Positions 9,304-18,800 of a stretch of 64,000 nt of DNA are shown here, piece by piece. The position numbers and the translations under genes are program-made. Under the pieces are notes generated by a model. The model was given only the letters and a program-made list of their open reading frames with translations, was not told the DNA's origin and made no database searches. Within the stretch, counting starts at the first letter, position 1; each line of letters starts with the position of its first letter. The DNA comes from Homoserinimonas sedimenticola (GTDB taxonomy: Bacteria > Actinomycetota > Actinomycetes > Actinomycetales > Microbacteriaceae), in the NCBI RefSeq assembly GCF_026094475.1, contig NZ_JAPELL010000001.1, positions 581,165 to 645,164 of the forward strand, in the 5' to 3' direction.

Positions 9304-9990
9304 CTACTTGACGATCGCCGGAACGTTCTTCCGCGAGGTGAGCACCTGGTCGACGAGACCATACTCGAGGGCTTCCTGACCGCTCAGAATGTTGTCGCGC
9401 TCGATGTCCTGGTTGACCTGCTCCTTCGTGCGGTTGGAGTGGTTTGCCAGCGTCTCCTCGAGCCACTCGCGCATCCGGAGGATCTCCCGCGCCTGGATCT
9501 CGATGTCTGACGCCTGCCCACGGCCAGCATCACCTGCGGAGGGCTGGTGGATGAGGATGCGCGCGTTCGGCAGGGCGAGTCGCTTCCCAGGCGTGCCCGC
9601 CGCGAGGATCACCGCGGCGGCCGAGGCGGCCTGCCCGAGCACGACCGTCTGGATCTGCGGACGCACGTACTGCATCGTGTCGTAGATGGCCGTCATCGCG
9701 GTGAAGGAGCCGCCGGGCGAGTTGATGTACATGACGATGTCACGGTCAGGGTCCTGGCTCTCGAGCACGAGGAGCTGCGCCATGATGTCATCGGCCGAAG
9801 CGTCGTCGATCTGCACGCCGAGGAAGATGATGCGGTCCTCGAAGAGCTTCGCGTAGGGGTCCTGGCGCTTGTAGCCGTAGGCGGTGCGCTCCTCGAAGCT
9901 GGGGAGGATGTACCGGGACTCGGCGGGGCGGGCGATGCCGCCTGGCGAATTGAGCATTGATGCGTGTCCTGTCGGGGTCGTGAATTCCAT
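9304..9990 (-). CDS. clpP2: ATP-dependent Clp protease proteolytic subunit 2
   Basis: Serine peptidase subunit of the heteromeric actinobacterial ClpP1P2 chamber, fed by ClpX or ClpC. The 228-residue protein carries the oxyanion-loop motif INSPGGS at 90-95, catalytic Ser123 in GQAASAAAV, His148 in ILIHQPSAG and the Asp region ERDNILSG. An N-terminal extension of about 30 residues precedes the first conserved helix, as is usual for ClpP2 propeptides. It lies 11 bases downstream of clpP1 on the same strand and forms one operon with it. Confidence 0.96.
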   Translation of the reverse strand: MEFTTPTGHASMLNSPGGIARPAESRYILPSFEERTAYGYKRQDPYAKLFEDRIIFLGVQIDDASADDIMAQLLVLESQDPDRDIVMYINSPGGSFTAMTAIYDTMQYVRPQIQTVVLGQAASAAAVILAAGTPGKRLALPNARILIHQPSAGDAGRGQASDIEIQAREILRMREWLEETLANHSNRTKEQVNQDIERDNILSGQEALEYGLVDQVLTSRKNVPAIVK

Positions 9991-10001
9991 GGGCCGGCCT
10001 C

Positions 10002-10613
10002 CTATTCCTTCGACTCGGCCTTGGACGCCTCGACGTCCGTGCCGCCGCCGCCCGCAACATCCGACGCGAACTCGCGCAGATGGTCGACGAAGCCGTAGTC
10101 GAGCGCCTCCTGGGCCGTGAACCAGTTGTCGCGGTCGCCATCCTTGATGATCTGCTCGACCGACTTGCCGGTCTGCTCGGCGGTGAGCTCCGCCATCCGC
10201 TTCTTCATGTCGAGGATGACCTTGGCCTGCGTCTGGATGTCCGCCGCCGTGCCGCCGAAACCGCCGGAAGGCTGGTGGAGGAGGACGCGCGCATTGGGCG
10301 TGATGTAGCGCTTGCCCTTGGTGCCCGACGAGAGCAGGAACTGCCCCATCGATGCGGCAAGGCCGATGCCGACAGTAACGATGTCGTTGGGAACGAACTT
10401 CATCGTGTCGTAGATCGCCATGCCCGCCGTGATCGAGCCGCCGGGCGAGTTGATGTAGAGGTAGATGTCGCGCTTCGGGTCCTCGGCCGCGAGAAGCAGG
10501 ATCTTGGCGCAGATCTCGTTCGCGTTGTCGTCTCGCACCTCTGACCCGAGCCAGACGATGCGGTCCTTGAGGAGTTGGTCGAAAACACTGCTGACCAGTG
10601 CCGGTTGGGCCAT
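10002..10613 (-). CDS. clpP1: ATP-dependent Clp protease proteolytic subunit 1
   Basis: Partner ring of ClpP2. The 203-residue protein has INSPGGS, catalytic Ser88 in GLAASMG, His113 in LLHQPSGG and the third active-site region DGDRDNWFT, with a glycine-rich C-terminal tail (AGGGGTD). The upstream region to 10708 holds its promoter; clgR-type sites could not be assigned with confidence. Order clpP1-clpP2 downstream of tig is the conserved actinobacterial arrangement, although here a PLP enzyme gene sits in between. Confidence 0.97.
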   Translation of the reverse strand: MAQPALVSSVFDQLLKDRIVWLGSEVRDDNANEICAKILLLAAEDPKRDIYLYINSPGGSITAGMAIYDTMKFVPNDIVTVGIGLAASMGQFLLSSGTKGKRYITPNARVLLHQPSGGFGGTAADIQTQAKVILDMKKRMAELTAEQTGKSVEQIIKDGDRDNWFTAQEALDYGFVDHLREFASDVAGGGGTDVEASKAESKE

Positions 10614-10708
10614 TGGCTACGCTCCATTCCAGTAATCGCGTATGTCGAATCTATCGTGGGGCAACGCGCATCCCCGGCCACGTTCGCTGTGGGCAGAGCC
10701 GCCGGCAT

Positions 10709-11911
10709 TCAGAACGTTGCGTCGAGCGCTGAGCGCAGGTCGTCGACCAGGTCTTCGGCATCCTCGAGCCCGACCGAGAGCCTCAGGTGGCCGAAGCGCC
10801 GGAACTCCTCCGGGTAGTGCACGACACGCGCGCCCCCCGCGCCGACGTGCACAATGAGCGACTCATCGTGCCCGAGTGAGACGGCCGACGTGATGACCCG
10901 CAAGTTTGCGACGAACCGGTTTTGAGCATCCGGGTCGCCATTGACGGCGAACGACATGACACCACCGGCACCGTTCGGCAGGAGCGAGCGGGCGAGATCA
11001 TACTGCGGATGCGATGGCAGACCCGGGTAGTAGACGTAGGCGATGCGGGGCTCGCCCTCGAGGAACTCAGCGACCTGCTGAGCGGATGCCACGTGCTGGC
11101 GCAACCGCAGGGGCAGCGTCACCGCACCCCTTGTGATCAGCCACGCATTGAACGGACTGATCACGCCCCCGACATCGACCATCGCGTCGGCCTTGATCCT
11201 GCCGACCAGTTCGGCGGAGCCCACCACCGAGCCGCCCATCGCATCACCGTGCCCGTTGATGTACTTCGTCAGGGAGTGCACGACAAGGTCGGCGCCCGCT
11301 TCGAGAGGGAACGCCAACGGCGGCGGCGTGAAGGTCGAGTCCACGGAGAGCAGGGCACCGGCCTCATGGGCGATCGAGGCGAGGGCCGCGACATCCGCCA
11401 GCCTGGTCGTCGGATTCGCAATGGTCTCCGTATGGATGAGCCTGGTGGTGGGACGGATCGCAGCGCGCACGGCGTCAAGGTCTGACGTGTCGACAAAACT
11501 CGCCTCGATGCCGTACTTCTCGGGAAAGAGTTCGTCGAAAAGCCGAAAGCTCGCCTCGTAGGTCTGATCGGCGATGACCGCATGATCTCCGGAGCGAAGG
11601 AACGTGAAGAAGACGGCGTGGAGTGCTGCGACCCCGCTGGCGAGCACGACCGCATCCTCACCCCGGTCGAGGAGCGCCAGCTTCTGCTGGAGAAGCTTCT
11701 GATTCGCGGCACCATTTCGCGTGTAGATCGTGGCCTCAGAAGACGACCAACTGATCGCACTCGGGTCGTCGGGCAAGGCATACGAGTTCGCGAGCACGAG
11801 CGGCGCACGCACCGCCCCCGTGGCCTCGTCGATCCGGTTGCCCGCGTGCACCGACTGGCTCATCGGGCGGAGGGTCTCTGGTCTGTGCTTGTCAGGGCGC
11901 GCAGTCATCAC
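10709..11911 (-). CDS. Cys/Met metabolism PLP-dependent enzyme (cystathionine gamma-synthase/lyase type)
   Basis: A 400-residue fold-type I PLP enzyme of the trans-sulfuration family. Key motifs are YTRNGAANQKLLQQKLALL, ASGVAALHAV for phosphate binding, the Asp in LLSVDSTFTPP that pairs with the PLP nitrogen, and the Schiff-base Lys216 in HSLTKYINGHGD. Family members catalyse gamma-synthase, gamma-lyase or sulfhydrylase reactions, and the sequence alone does not separate these. The start is ATG at 11911 or the adjacent ATG at 11908. It is an independent unit between two terminator-like hairpins and clpP1. Confidence 0.9.
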   Translation of the reverse strand: MMTARPDKHRPETLRPMSQSVHAGNRIDEATGAVRAPLVLANSYALPDDPSAISWSSSEATIYTRNGAANQKLLQQKLALLDRGEDAVVLASGVAALHAVFFTFLRSGDHAVIADQTYEASFRLFDELFPEKYGIEASFVDTSDLDAVRAAIRPTTRLIHTETIANPTTRLADVAALASIAHEAGALLSVDSTFTPPPLAFPLEAGADLVVHSLTKYINGHGDAMGGSVVGSAELVGRIKADAMVDVGGVISPFNAWLITRGAVTLPLRLRQHVASAQQVAEFLEGEPRIAYVYYPGLPSHPQYDLARSLLPNGAGGVMSFAVNGDPDAQNRFVANLRVITSAVSLGHDESLIVHVGAGGARVVHYPEEFRRFGHLRLSVGLEDAEDLVDDLRSALDATF

Positions 11912-11975
11912 ATCAATCTACGGCCCTCGGCGGAGGGCAGGGGTAATGTCCGACCGCTCGCGCCGGCGGCATGAC

Positions 11976-12009
11976 AAGGGGCCCACGCACCGAGGTGCGC
12001 GGGCCCCTT
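11976..12009. terminator. Terminator hairpin downstream of tig
   Basis: AAGGGGCCC and GGGCCCCTT form a strong stem with an additional inner GCGCACC-type pairing. It lies about 10 bases beyond the tig stop (minus strand) and upstream of the PLP enzyme gene, followed by AT-containing sequence on the minus side. Confidence 0.8.
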
Positions 12010-12019
12010 CTCGGAGAAC

Positions 12020-13366
12020 CTAGTGGTTGTGCCCTGCGTGCTCGTCGTGCTCCTCTACGACCGGAAACTCGACGTCGCCGTCTTCGTCCTCCGCACCGGC
12101 GGTGAAGGCAGAAAGGTCGACCTCGGCACCGTTGCTGTCGACAACCTTCGCCTTGGCAAGAACCTTCGCGAGGGCCTTGCCGCGGGCCACCTCGCCGATC
12201 ATGCCCGGGATCTGGCCGTTCTGATCGAGGATCTGGATGAACTCGCCGGGCTCCATGTTGTACTGCTGGGCGCCCTGGATGAGGTACTGCGTGAGCTCGT
12301 TCTGCCCGACCTTGATCTCCTCGGCCTCAACGACGGCGTCGAGAAGGATCTGGGTGCGGAACGTCTTCTCGCTCGACTCCTTGACCTCAGCCCGGTGCTC
12401 GTCATCCTCGAGACGGTTCTCGTTCTCGAGGTGGCGGTGCACCTCGTCCTCGACGAGCTTCTCGGGAACGGGGATCTCCACCTGCTCGAGGAGCTTGTCG
12501 ACGATCTGGTCGCGCGCCTGCGTGCCCTGGCCGATCACCTTGCGCTTGCCGAGCTGCTCGCGCAGGTCGTCCTTGAGTTCGCCGATCGTGTCGAACTGGC
12601 TCGCGATCTGCGCGAACTCGTCGTCGGCCTCCGGCAGCTCACGCTCCTTGACAGCGTTGAGCGTCACCGTGATGAGGGCGTTCTGGCCCGCGTTGTCGCC
12701 ACCGAGCAGCGGCGCCTCGAAGGTCGTGGTCTCGCCCGCCGTGAGGGAGTCGAGCGCCTCGTCGATGCCCTCGATGAGTTCACCCGAGCCGACCTCGTAG
12801 GAGATGCCCTTGGCCGTGTCGACCTCGTTGCCGTCGATCGTCGCGACGAGATCGATCTGTGCGAAGTCACCCGTCTTGGCGGGGCGGTCGACCGTCACGA
12901 GCGTGCCGAAACGCGTGAGCAGGTTCTGCAGCTCCTCGTCAACCTCCTCGTCGGAGACCTCGACAGCGTCGACCGTGAGCTCGAGGCCGTCAAGGCTCGG
13001 GAGCGTGAACTCGGGGCGCACGTCAACCTCGACGGTGACCTCAAGGTCGCCCGAGAAGTCCTTAAGGTCGGGGAGAGCCGTGACATCCGCCTCGGGGCGC
13101 CCCAGCGGACGGATCTTGTTCTCCTCGGCAGCCGTGCGGTAGAAGCTGTCGAGACCCTCGCCCACGGCGTGGTTGAGCACCTCGGCGCGGCCCACGCGCT
13201 GATCGATGATGGCCGGCGGCACCTTGCCCTTGCGGAAGCCGGGGATGTTGACCTGCTCAGCGATGTGCTTGTAGGCGTGGTCGATGCTGGGCTTGAGGTC
13301 TTCGGGGCTGATCGAGATGACGAGCTTGACGCGCGTCGGGTTCAGCTTCTCCACCGTGGTCTTCAC
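12020..13366 (-). CDS. tig: Trigger factor, ribosome-associated chaperone
   Basis: Peptidyl-prolyl isomerase and chaperone that binds nascent chains at the ribosomal exit tunnel. The 448-residue protein begins [17 protein letters not shown], has the ribosome-binding signature GFRKGKVP in the N-terminal domain, a central FKBP-type domain around residues 160-245 ([16 protein letters not shown]) and a helical C-terminal domain, ending in a histidine-rich tail ([11 protein letters not shown]). GTG at 13366 is preceded by AGGAGA. The open frame continues upstream to 13477, but that extension runs into the tRNA-Pro gene and is not coding. Tig lies upstream of the clp genes as in other actinobacteria. 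Confidence 0.97.
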   Translation of the reverse strand: MKTTVEKLNPTRVKLVISISPEDLKPSIDHAYKHIAEQVNIPGFRKGKVPPAIIDQRVGRAEVLNHAVGEGLDSFYRTAAEENKIRPLGRPEADVTALPDLKDFSGDLEVTVEVDVRPEFTLPSLDGLELTVDAVEVSDEEVDEELQNLLTRFGTLVTVDRPAKTGDFAQIDLVATIDGNEVDTAKGISYEVGSGELIEGIDEALDSLTAGETTTFEAPLLGGDNAGQNALITVTLNAVKERELPEADDEFAQIASQFDTIGELKDDLREQLGKRKVIGQGTQARDQIVDKLLEQVEIPVPEKLVEDEVHRHLENENRLEDDEHRAEVKESSEKTFRTQILLDAVVEAEEIKVGQNELTQYLIQGAQQYNMEPGEFIQILDQNGQIPGMIGEVARGKALAKVLAKAKVVDSNGAEVDLSAFTAGAEDEDGDVEFPVVEEHDEHAGHNH

Positions 13367-13419
13367 GTTGCTGCTTTCTCCTGGTGTTTGTTGTCGACGT
13401 TGGAAACTTGGGAAATATG

Positions 13420-13493
13420 TCGGGGCGACAGGATTTGAACCTGCGACCTCTCGGTCCCAAACCGAGCGCTCTACCAACCTGAGCTACGCCCCG
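13420..13493 (-). tRNA. tRNA-Pro (TGG)
   Basis: Minus-strand cloverleaf: acceptor CGGGGCG pairs with CGCCCCG, D-arm GCTCAGGTTGGTAGAGC, anticodon stem CTCGG/CCGAG with loop TTTGGGA giving anticodon TGG, and T-arm with GGTTCAAATCC. The discriminator base is A and the CCA end is not encoded. Confidence 0.96.
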
Positions 13494-13633
13494 GGAACTG
13501 TCGGCATCCCACAAAAGGGCCTGGGCAAGTCTAGCCGACGGCGCCTCGCGCGCTGCACAGCGGCCTCCCTGTCACCGGGGCGGGGTCGTGCATGTATTAG
13601 AATTGCTCCGCGCCCCCATCGCGATGGGGCTGC

Positions 13634-13707
13634 GGGGATGTAGCTCAATGGTAGAGCCTCAGTCTTCCAAACTGATTACGCGGGTTCGATTCCCGTCATC
13701 CCCTCCA
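13634..13707 (+). tRNA. tRNA-Gly (TCC), CCA encoded
   Basis: Acceptor GGGGATG pairs with CATCCCC, D-arm GCTCAATGGTAGAGC, anticodon stem TCAGT/ACTGA with loop CTTCCAA giving anticodon TCC, T-arm GGGTTCGATTCCC. The discriminator is T and CCA is encoded at 13705-13707. It is oriented away from the tRNA-Pro gene. Confidence 0.96.
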
Positions 13708-13828
13708 CCGAGTCGGCCTCCTGCATGACGCGCCCATCTCGGGAAACGCAGGCGTCAGCCGTGCATCCTGTTGATGAACATCAGTCCCGCGGCCTAGACC
13801 TTCATCGTGTGCGCTGAGAAGATGGCGC

Positions 13829-15271
13829 ATGTCTGTGACTGGAACTCACCGAATCGACGTGCGCGACTACCTACAGGGCAACGAAGTCCTTCACGATGAC
13901 GATTCCGCCAGCGTCGCCCACATCATTCAACGTGCACTCGATGCGGCGAACGCGCTGTACCTCGCTGAGGGCATCTCGTGCGCGGTATTCCTGCCCGCCG
14001 GCCGCTACCGCTTGGACGACTCCCTTGTGGCCAGATCGGGAGCGGGACTCCAGGGCGAAGCACGAGGAGCCACCGTGCTCAGACCCCGGGGCAATCGCAG
14101 CGCCATCCTCGCGACCGTCTCGATCCACAACACCTCGCTCCTGAACCCCATCGCGGATGTTGTCTACCGCAACTTCTCGATCGACGGCAGCGACCAGGCG
14201 TTCGGCTCCTACCAGACGAGCATCAAGGGCATCTTCATCCAGCACCTGGTGCGCGCGACCTTCTCGGATGTCGCGATCGAGAACACGTGGGCGACGGGCT
14301 TTGGCGTCGACTTCGTGCAGGACACATCATTCGTGAGCTGTGTTGCTAAGAACTGCGGGCGTGGCATCACCGTCACCGGCACAAATCGAGACACAGCGCT
14401 CGGCGGGTCTGGCTTCGGCATCGGGACCGGTGCCTCCGACATCGAGAGCGTTTCGATCACTGGATGCAGCGCAATTGGCAATGGCGTGCACGGCATCTTC
14501 ACGGAGACGCAGACCTCGGCGACCACGACGACCGACACTCCCCTGCTCTCGAGGGGCTTGCGCGTAATAGGCAATCACGTCTCGGGCAACTGGATAGGGC
14601 TGAAGGATGCGGGCTCTCGGGACGCGATCTTCGAGGGAAACACGGTGATCCAGAACGAGAAGGCGGGGTTCGAGCTGTCGCGCACCAGCCTCTCCTCCAG
14701 CGCGGGCGTGCCCGCCGGCCACGGCGGAATCTTCCGCGGCAACCAGGTAGCCGAGAACGGCACCGGCAGCGGGGCGGGCGGCGGAATCGTCATCGGCCAC
14801 GCCAGCAGCGGCCGGTATTCGATCGCGGGCAATCGCATCCAGGGCAACACCGGATTCGGCATCCGCGGCTTCCTCACTGCGAGCACGACGAACATCGGAC
14901 CTCACATCGAGATCAGCGACAACACCATCGTCGAGAATTCCAGGGCCGGAGTGTTCTTCGGCCACGCTACTTCGCACCCCGTGATCGCCCACCTTCTTAT
15001 TCGGTCGAACCACATCTGCGACAACGGGACGGATGCGACGTCAGCGCAGCGTGATGGGATCCGCATCGACTCCTCCATGGCCGAGCCCCGAATCCTCAGC
15101 AACGTCATCCGGGCCAACGCAGGCAGCGGCATCCTCCTCTCCGGCTCATCGCGTTCCACCGCTGATGCCGTGGTGTGGGCAAACGACCTTGCATCCAATG
15201 GCGGCGGCGGTTACAGCGTCACCCACACCAAGACAGGCACGTGGATCGAGCAGAACATCGGCGACTTCTGA
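13829..15271 (+). CDS. Right-handed parallel beta-helix repeat protein
   Basis: A 480-residue protein with the periodicity of a pectate-lyase-like beta helix: repeated segments such as GLRVIGNHVSGNWIGLKD, AIFEGNTVIQNEKAGFE and GIFRGNQVAENGTG, rich in N-x-I/V and G. The N-terminal block resembles the cap of glycoside hydrolase or tail-spike type helices (CAVFLPAGRYRLDD). There is no signal peptide, so it is cytoplasmic or released by a non-Sec route. The activity is unknown. It stands alone, 120 bp downstream of the tRNA-Gly gene, which makes acquisition at a tRNA site possible, though I see no att duplication. Confidence 0.8.
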   Translation: MSVTGTHRIDVRDYLQGNEVLHDDDSASVAHIIQRALDAANALYLAEGISCAVFLPAGRYRLDDSLVARSGAGLQGEARGATVLRPRGNRSAILATVSIHNTSLLNPIADVVYRNFSIDGSDQAFGSYQTSIKGIFIQHLVRATFSDVAIENTWATGFGVDFVQDTSFVSCVAKNCGRGITVTGTNRDTALGGSGFGIGTGASDIESVSITGCSAIGNGVHGIFTETQTSATTTTDTPLLSRGLRVIGNHVSGNWIGLKDAGSRDAIFEGNTVIQNEKAGFELSRTSLSSSAGVPAGHGGIFRGNQVAENGTGSGAGGGIVIGHASSGRYSIAGNRIQGNTGFGIRGFLTASTTNIGPHIEISDNTIVENSRAGVFFGHATSHPVIAHLLIRSNHICDNGTDATSAQRDGIRIDSSMAEPRILSNVIRANAGSGILLSGSSRSTADAVVWANDLASNGGGGYSVTHTKTGTWIEQNIGDF

Positions 15272-15350
15272 CGAGGAGGGCGGCAGGGGCCGGACAGCCC
15301 ATCCATACCCCCTTCCGGGCGGCCCCCATCCGTGGGCCAAAATGTACCCC

Positions 15351-15389
15351 TTGCGGTCTTGCAATGTCCCCCGTACAGGGGGCTAGCAT
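15351..15389 (+). promoter_or_regulatory. Promoter region with CCCCC-N5-GGGGG palindrome
   Basis: TTGCAA (15359-15364) and TAGCAT (15384-15389) could be -35 and -10 elements, 19 bases apart. Between them lies CCCCCGTACAGGGGG (15368-15382), a G/C palindrome that could bind a regulator. The block lies about 70 bases before the DUF2510 gene. Confidence 0.45.
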
Positions 15390-15456
15390 CTAGGCAACCC
15401 CGATCACAGTCGCCCGGTCCCCCGAAGCCGGCGAACTCGCCTCCAGGAGTCACCCG

Positions 15457-15666
15457 ATGTCTTCTACCGCAGCACTCACGAGCACTCGTTCCGACGAGGG
15501 CCAGCGCCCCGCATCAAACGCACCAGCGGGCTGGTACCACGACCCGCTCGGTCTCCCGCAGGTGCGTTGGTGGAACGGCCTCATGTGGACGAACGAGGTG
15601 CAGGAGCCTCGCCCCGAGATCCAGGTCTCGGCCGCGTACCGCACCCCTATGGTCGGTCGCCCCTGA
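15457..15666 (+). CDS. DUF2510 domain protein, possibly truncated
   Basis: A 69-residue protein made almost entirely of a DUF2510 module (AGWYHDPLGLPQVRWWNGLM), a small Trp-rich actinobacterial domain usually found at the N-terminus of membrane or secreted proteins. Here nothing follows: the frame stops at 15666, shortly before a stretch in another frame that encodes six pentapeptide-like units. Either the domain stands alone or a frameshift removed the downstream part. A candidate promoter is upstream at 15351-15389. Confidence 0.65.
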   Translation: MSSTAALTSTRSDEGQRPASNAPAGWYHDPLGLPQVRWWNGLMWTNEVQEPRPEIQVSAAYRTPMVGRP

Positions 15667-15701
15667 GCCGAAGGCGTTCAGCCTCCTCACGAGACACCTC
15701 C

Positions 15702-15791
15702 ACCGCCGACTTCCCCACCGCCGAGCTCCCCAGCGCCGGGTTCTCCACCGCCGGGTTCTCCAGCGCCGGGTTCTGCAGCGCCGGGTTCTCC
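15702..15791 (+). repeat. Six tandem 15-bp units encoding pentapeptide-like repeats
   Basis: Six consecutive 15-base units, consensus ASCGCCGGGTTCTCC, fill 90 bases. Translated in the frame that is open from 15567 to 15806 they read TADFP, TAELP, SAGFS, TAGFS, SAGFC, SAGFS, which fits the A(D/N)Lxx pentapeptide-repeat register. The complementary strand also stays open and reads NPALE-like units. The block lies between the DUF2510 stop and the next gene. Confidence 0.75.
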
Positions 15792-15866
15792 ACAGGGCGG
15801 GCGTGAGCCGCTCCGCCCGTCGCGACGCCCGCTAGAGTCAGCCTCGAGCAGAGCGGAAGGCGACAC

Positions 15867-18800
15867 GTGAGCACAGGGCAGCATCCCGGTTCGACGCAGC
15901 ACCAATTCAGGGCAGCAGAGGCACGAGCGGACCTGCCACCTCGTATCGCCGACCTTCGCGACACCACGAGATGCCCCGCGTGCTTCACGGCGCTTCGCGC
16001 GACGACCTGCCATCGCTGCGGGCTTGTCCTCACCCACCCGGATGCCGCGGCTCTTGCCGAACTCTCGAGTCGCGCCGCCGAACTCTTCGAGCAGCGCGTT
16101 TCCCTCATCGCCGGCATGCGCGCCGCCACGGCTGCGGCGGTGGCATCCGCGCCTACAGACGCCGTGGCATCCGTCAGCCCATCATCGGCAACTCCGATCG
16201 AGCGTGCCGCTCCGCCACTTCCCGCACCCTCCGCAGCGCCGGCAGCGCCGCCAGCGCCGGCAGCGACGCCGCCTTCCACTGCTCCTTCGGCCAGGCCGGC
16301 CGCGGCGGCGAATGCCAGTGACACGGGACGACAGCGCCGCTCCGGAGTTCAGGTCGCGCTTCTCATCACCGGCATCTCACTGCTCTCGGTGTTCGCCGTA
16401 TTCTTCATGGTCTACGCCTTCATCAACTACGGCCTCATGTGGCGGTCACTCATCATCGGCGTTGTCACGGTGGCCGCGTTCGTCGGCGCGTCGCTGCTGA
16501 GACGGCGGGCTCTGGTCGCCAGTAGCGAGGCGACCGCAGTCTTCGCGCTCGTGCTCGTGTACCTCGATGCCTTCGCCCTCCGCGCCAATGGGCTGCTCGC
16601 TCTCGATGTCGTTGATGGCCGCGGCTACTGGGGAACCGTTCTCCTCGTAAGCGGCTTCGGCTACATCGTCTGGTACCGCACAGCCCGCGTGCGCGCTGCC
16701 CAGCTCGTTGGCTATGCGGTGATTCCCGTGGGCGTCGGCCTTCTCGTCGCACTCGCCACAGAAGAGCTGGATGCTGCGGCATCCGTCTATCTGATCGCCC
16801 TCACCATCGCCCTGACGACCGCCGTGCAGCACACGGCCTGGCTGGTGCCATCGACCGACGCGGCGCGGCGCCCCGCCGTTGCCGAGCGGATCCTGCTGAC
16901 CGCCACCGGCGCACCAGCCATTTTGGTTGCGGCACTCGTAAGCATCGGGCTGTGGCCAGCCTCGCCCTTCGGCTTCACCCTCGGGTTGCTCGGCTGTGTT
17001 GCCGTGGCAGCGCTGCATGCGTTCCTCCACTCGGCAGGAACGGGCGGGCATGACCGGAGCTTGGCCATCGCGTGGTCCGCTGGGGGCGGGGTATTCGCGG
17101 CGGCAGCCGGCGGTGCCTATGGTCTCCGCTCCCTTGCGGACTCCGAGCTGCCCCTCCTGATCGTCGTCGCACCGATGCTCGCCGTCACACTTCTCGTGCT
17201 TCTCATCGCTCAGCAATCCGGCCCGCGGCTACGTGTTCCTCTGCGTGTCGCATCGATCGGCTCCGCGCTGACCGCGGCCCTCGCGCTGGTGCCTGCCAGC
17301 ATTCTGGCTCTCGGGGCACTCGCCGCCCATCTGGTCGAGGCTGTGTATCCTCCCCGCGTCGCTGCCCTCACGCTCACGGAGCCGTGGGATGTGAACCGGC
17401 TCGATGCGTGGGCAGCCCTTGCCCTCGCTGTGCTCGCCGGCCTCGGAGCGGCCGCGATGACCCGCACTCTCCGTCGATTCGGGCCGCTGCTGGCCGTGCT
17501 CGCCGTCGCCACCGCGCTTCTGGCGCCACCCGCGCTGCCCACGCCCGCGCTGGCGATCGCGCTGTGGTCGGCGCTCGGTATTGCCGGCCTCGCCCTCCGC
17601 CTCGCGCGCCCCGCACTCGCCCCGACGGCGACTGCGATCGCTGCGCTGGGGGGCGTCACGTTTGCCTGGACGGCAGGGTGGGCGGCAGACGACACGTGGC
17701 CGTTCACGAGCCTGCTCGTCGTCGCCTCCGCCCTCATCGGGCGTCGTACCCTGCGAAGCGGCGGGTTGCGAGCCGTCCTCGCGGGCACCACGACCATCGT
17801 CATCATCCTCGCGGCTATCGCCGGGACCGCCCAGCTTCTGCCGACCAACGGAACCTCACCTCCCTCGGCGCTGGGCGCGGCCGCCGTGCTGGCCGCAATC
17901 GCCGTTGTCCCCCGCCTCCCCCTCGGCCCGGGCGAACGGCGTGCCGTCCTCTGGACGGCCGTCACCGTTGCTGTCCTGGCCTCCTTCGGCATCCTCGCGC
18001 AGTGGAGCCCGTCGATGCCGCTGCCTTTTGTCACCATCGCTGCGGGCATAGTGCTCGCGGGCGCGCTCGCCGCCCGCGCGTCCGTTGCAGACTCCGCGGC
18101 CGAACGCCAAGCGAGTGCCTCCCTCGTCGCGCCCGCCGCGGCCCTCGCGGTCAGCACCGCAGCGCACGTCTACCTGGGCGAACCAGCGGCTGCGCTCGCG
18201 CCCGGTCTTGTCGCCGCAATCGTCGCCGGGGTCGCCCTGCTCTTCAGCCTTCGTGACGAACCGGCCGGCCACGCCGCCACACGCTGGGGATTTGATGTGG
18301 GAGCTGTTGTCACGCTCCTGCCCACCCTCACGGCAGGTGCGACAGGAACACTGGACGAAGGGTGGATCGCGCTTGCCCTCGCCTCCATCACGGTCGCGCT
18401 CCTCGCAACAAGCTCCGACGGGCTCACCGCCTCGCAGTCGCGCCGGCGCCACCTGGGCTGGGCTGCCCTCGCGCTCGCGACAGGCGCCCTCTGGTGGGCG
18501 CTTGCTGACGCCGACATCACCAGCCCGGAGCCCTACGTGCTCCCGCCGGCGCTCGCCCTCGTCGTCATCGCCATACTCCTGCGCCGCCGAGAACTCGACC
18601 ACGCCGCAGCTCCCGCCCGATCCTCGGCGTGGGTGCTCATGCTCGGCCTTCTCCTCGCGATCGTTCCTCTCACCGTCGCGACAGTCGGCCCCAATGACGA
18701 GGCGACAATCCGTGCGATCGCGACACTCGCCGTCAGCGGCGCGCTCCTCGTCACGGCGAGCACTGTCGTCGCGCGACGCTCCGCCATAGATCGCGACGGC

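Noticed and set aside
10614-10708. Possible ClgR site upstream of clpP1
   Set aside because: TTCGCT and CGCG elements are present but no symmetrical match that I could defend by eye.
13367-13477. N-terminal extension of trigger factor
   Set aside because: It reads into the tRNA-Pro gene and lies upstream of a good ribosome binding site and the conserved start.
15702-15791. CRISPR-like array
   Set aside because: Units are 15 bp, directly contiguous and without spacers, so it is a simple tandem repeat.
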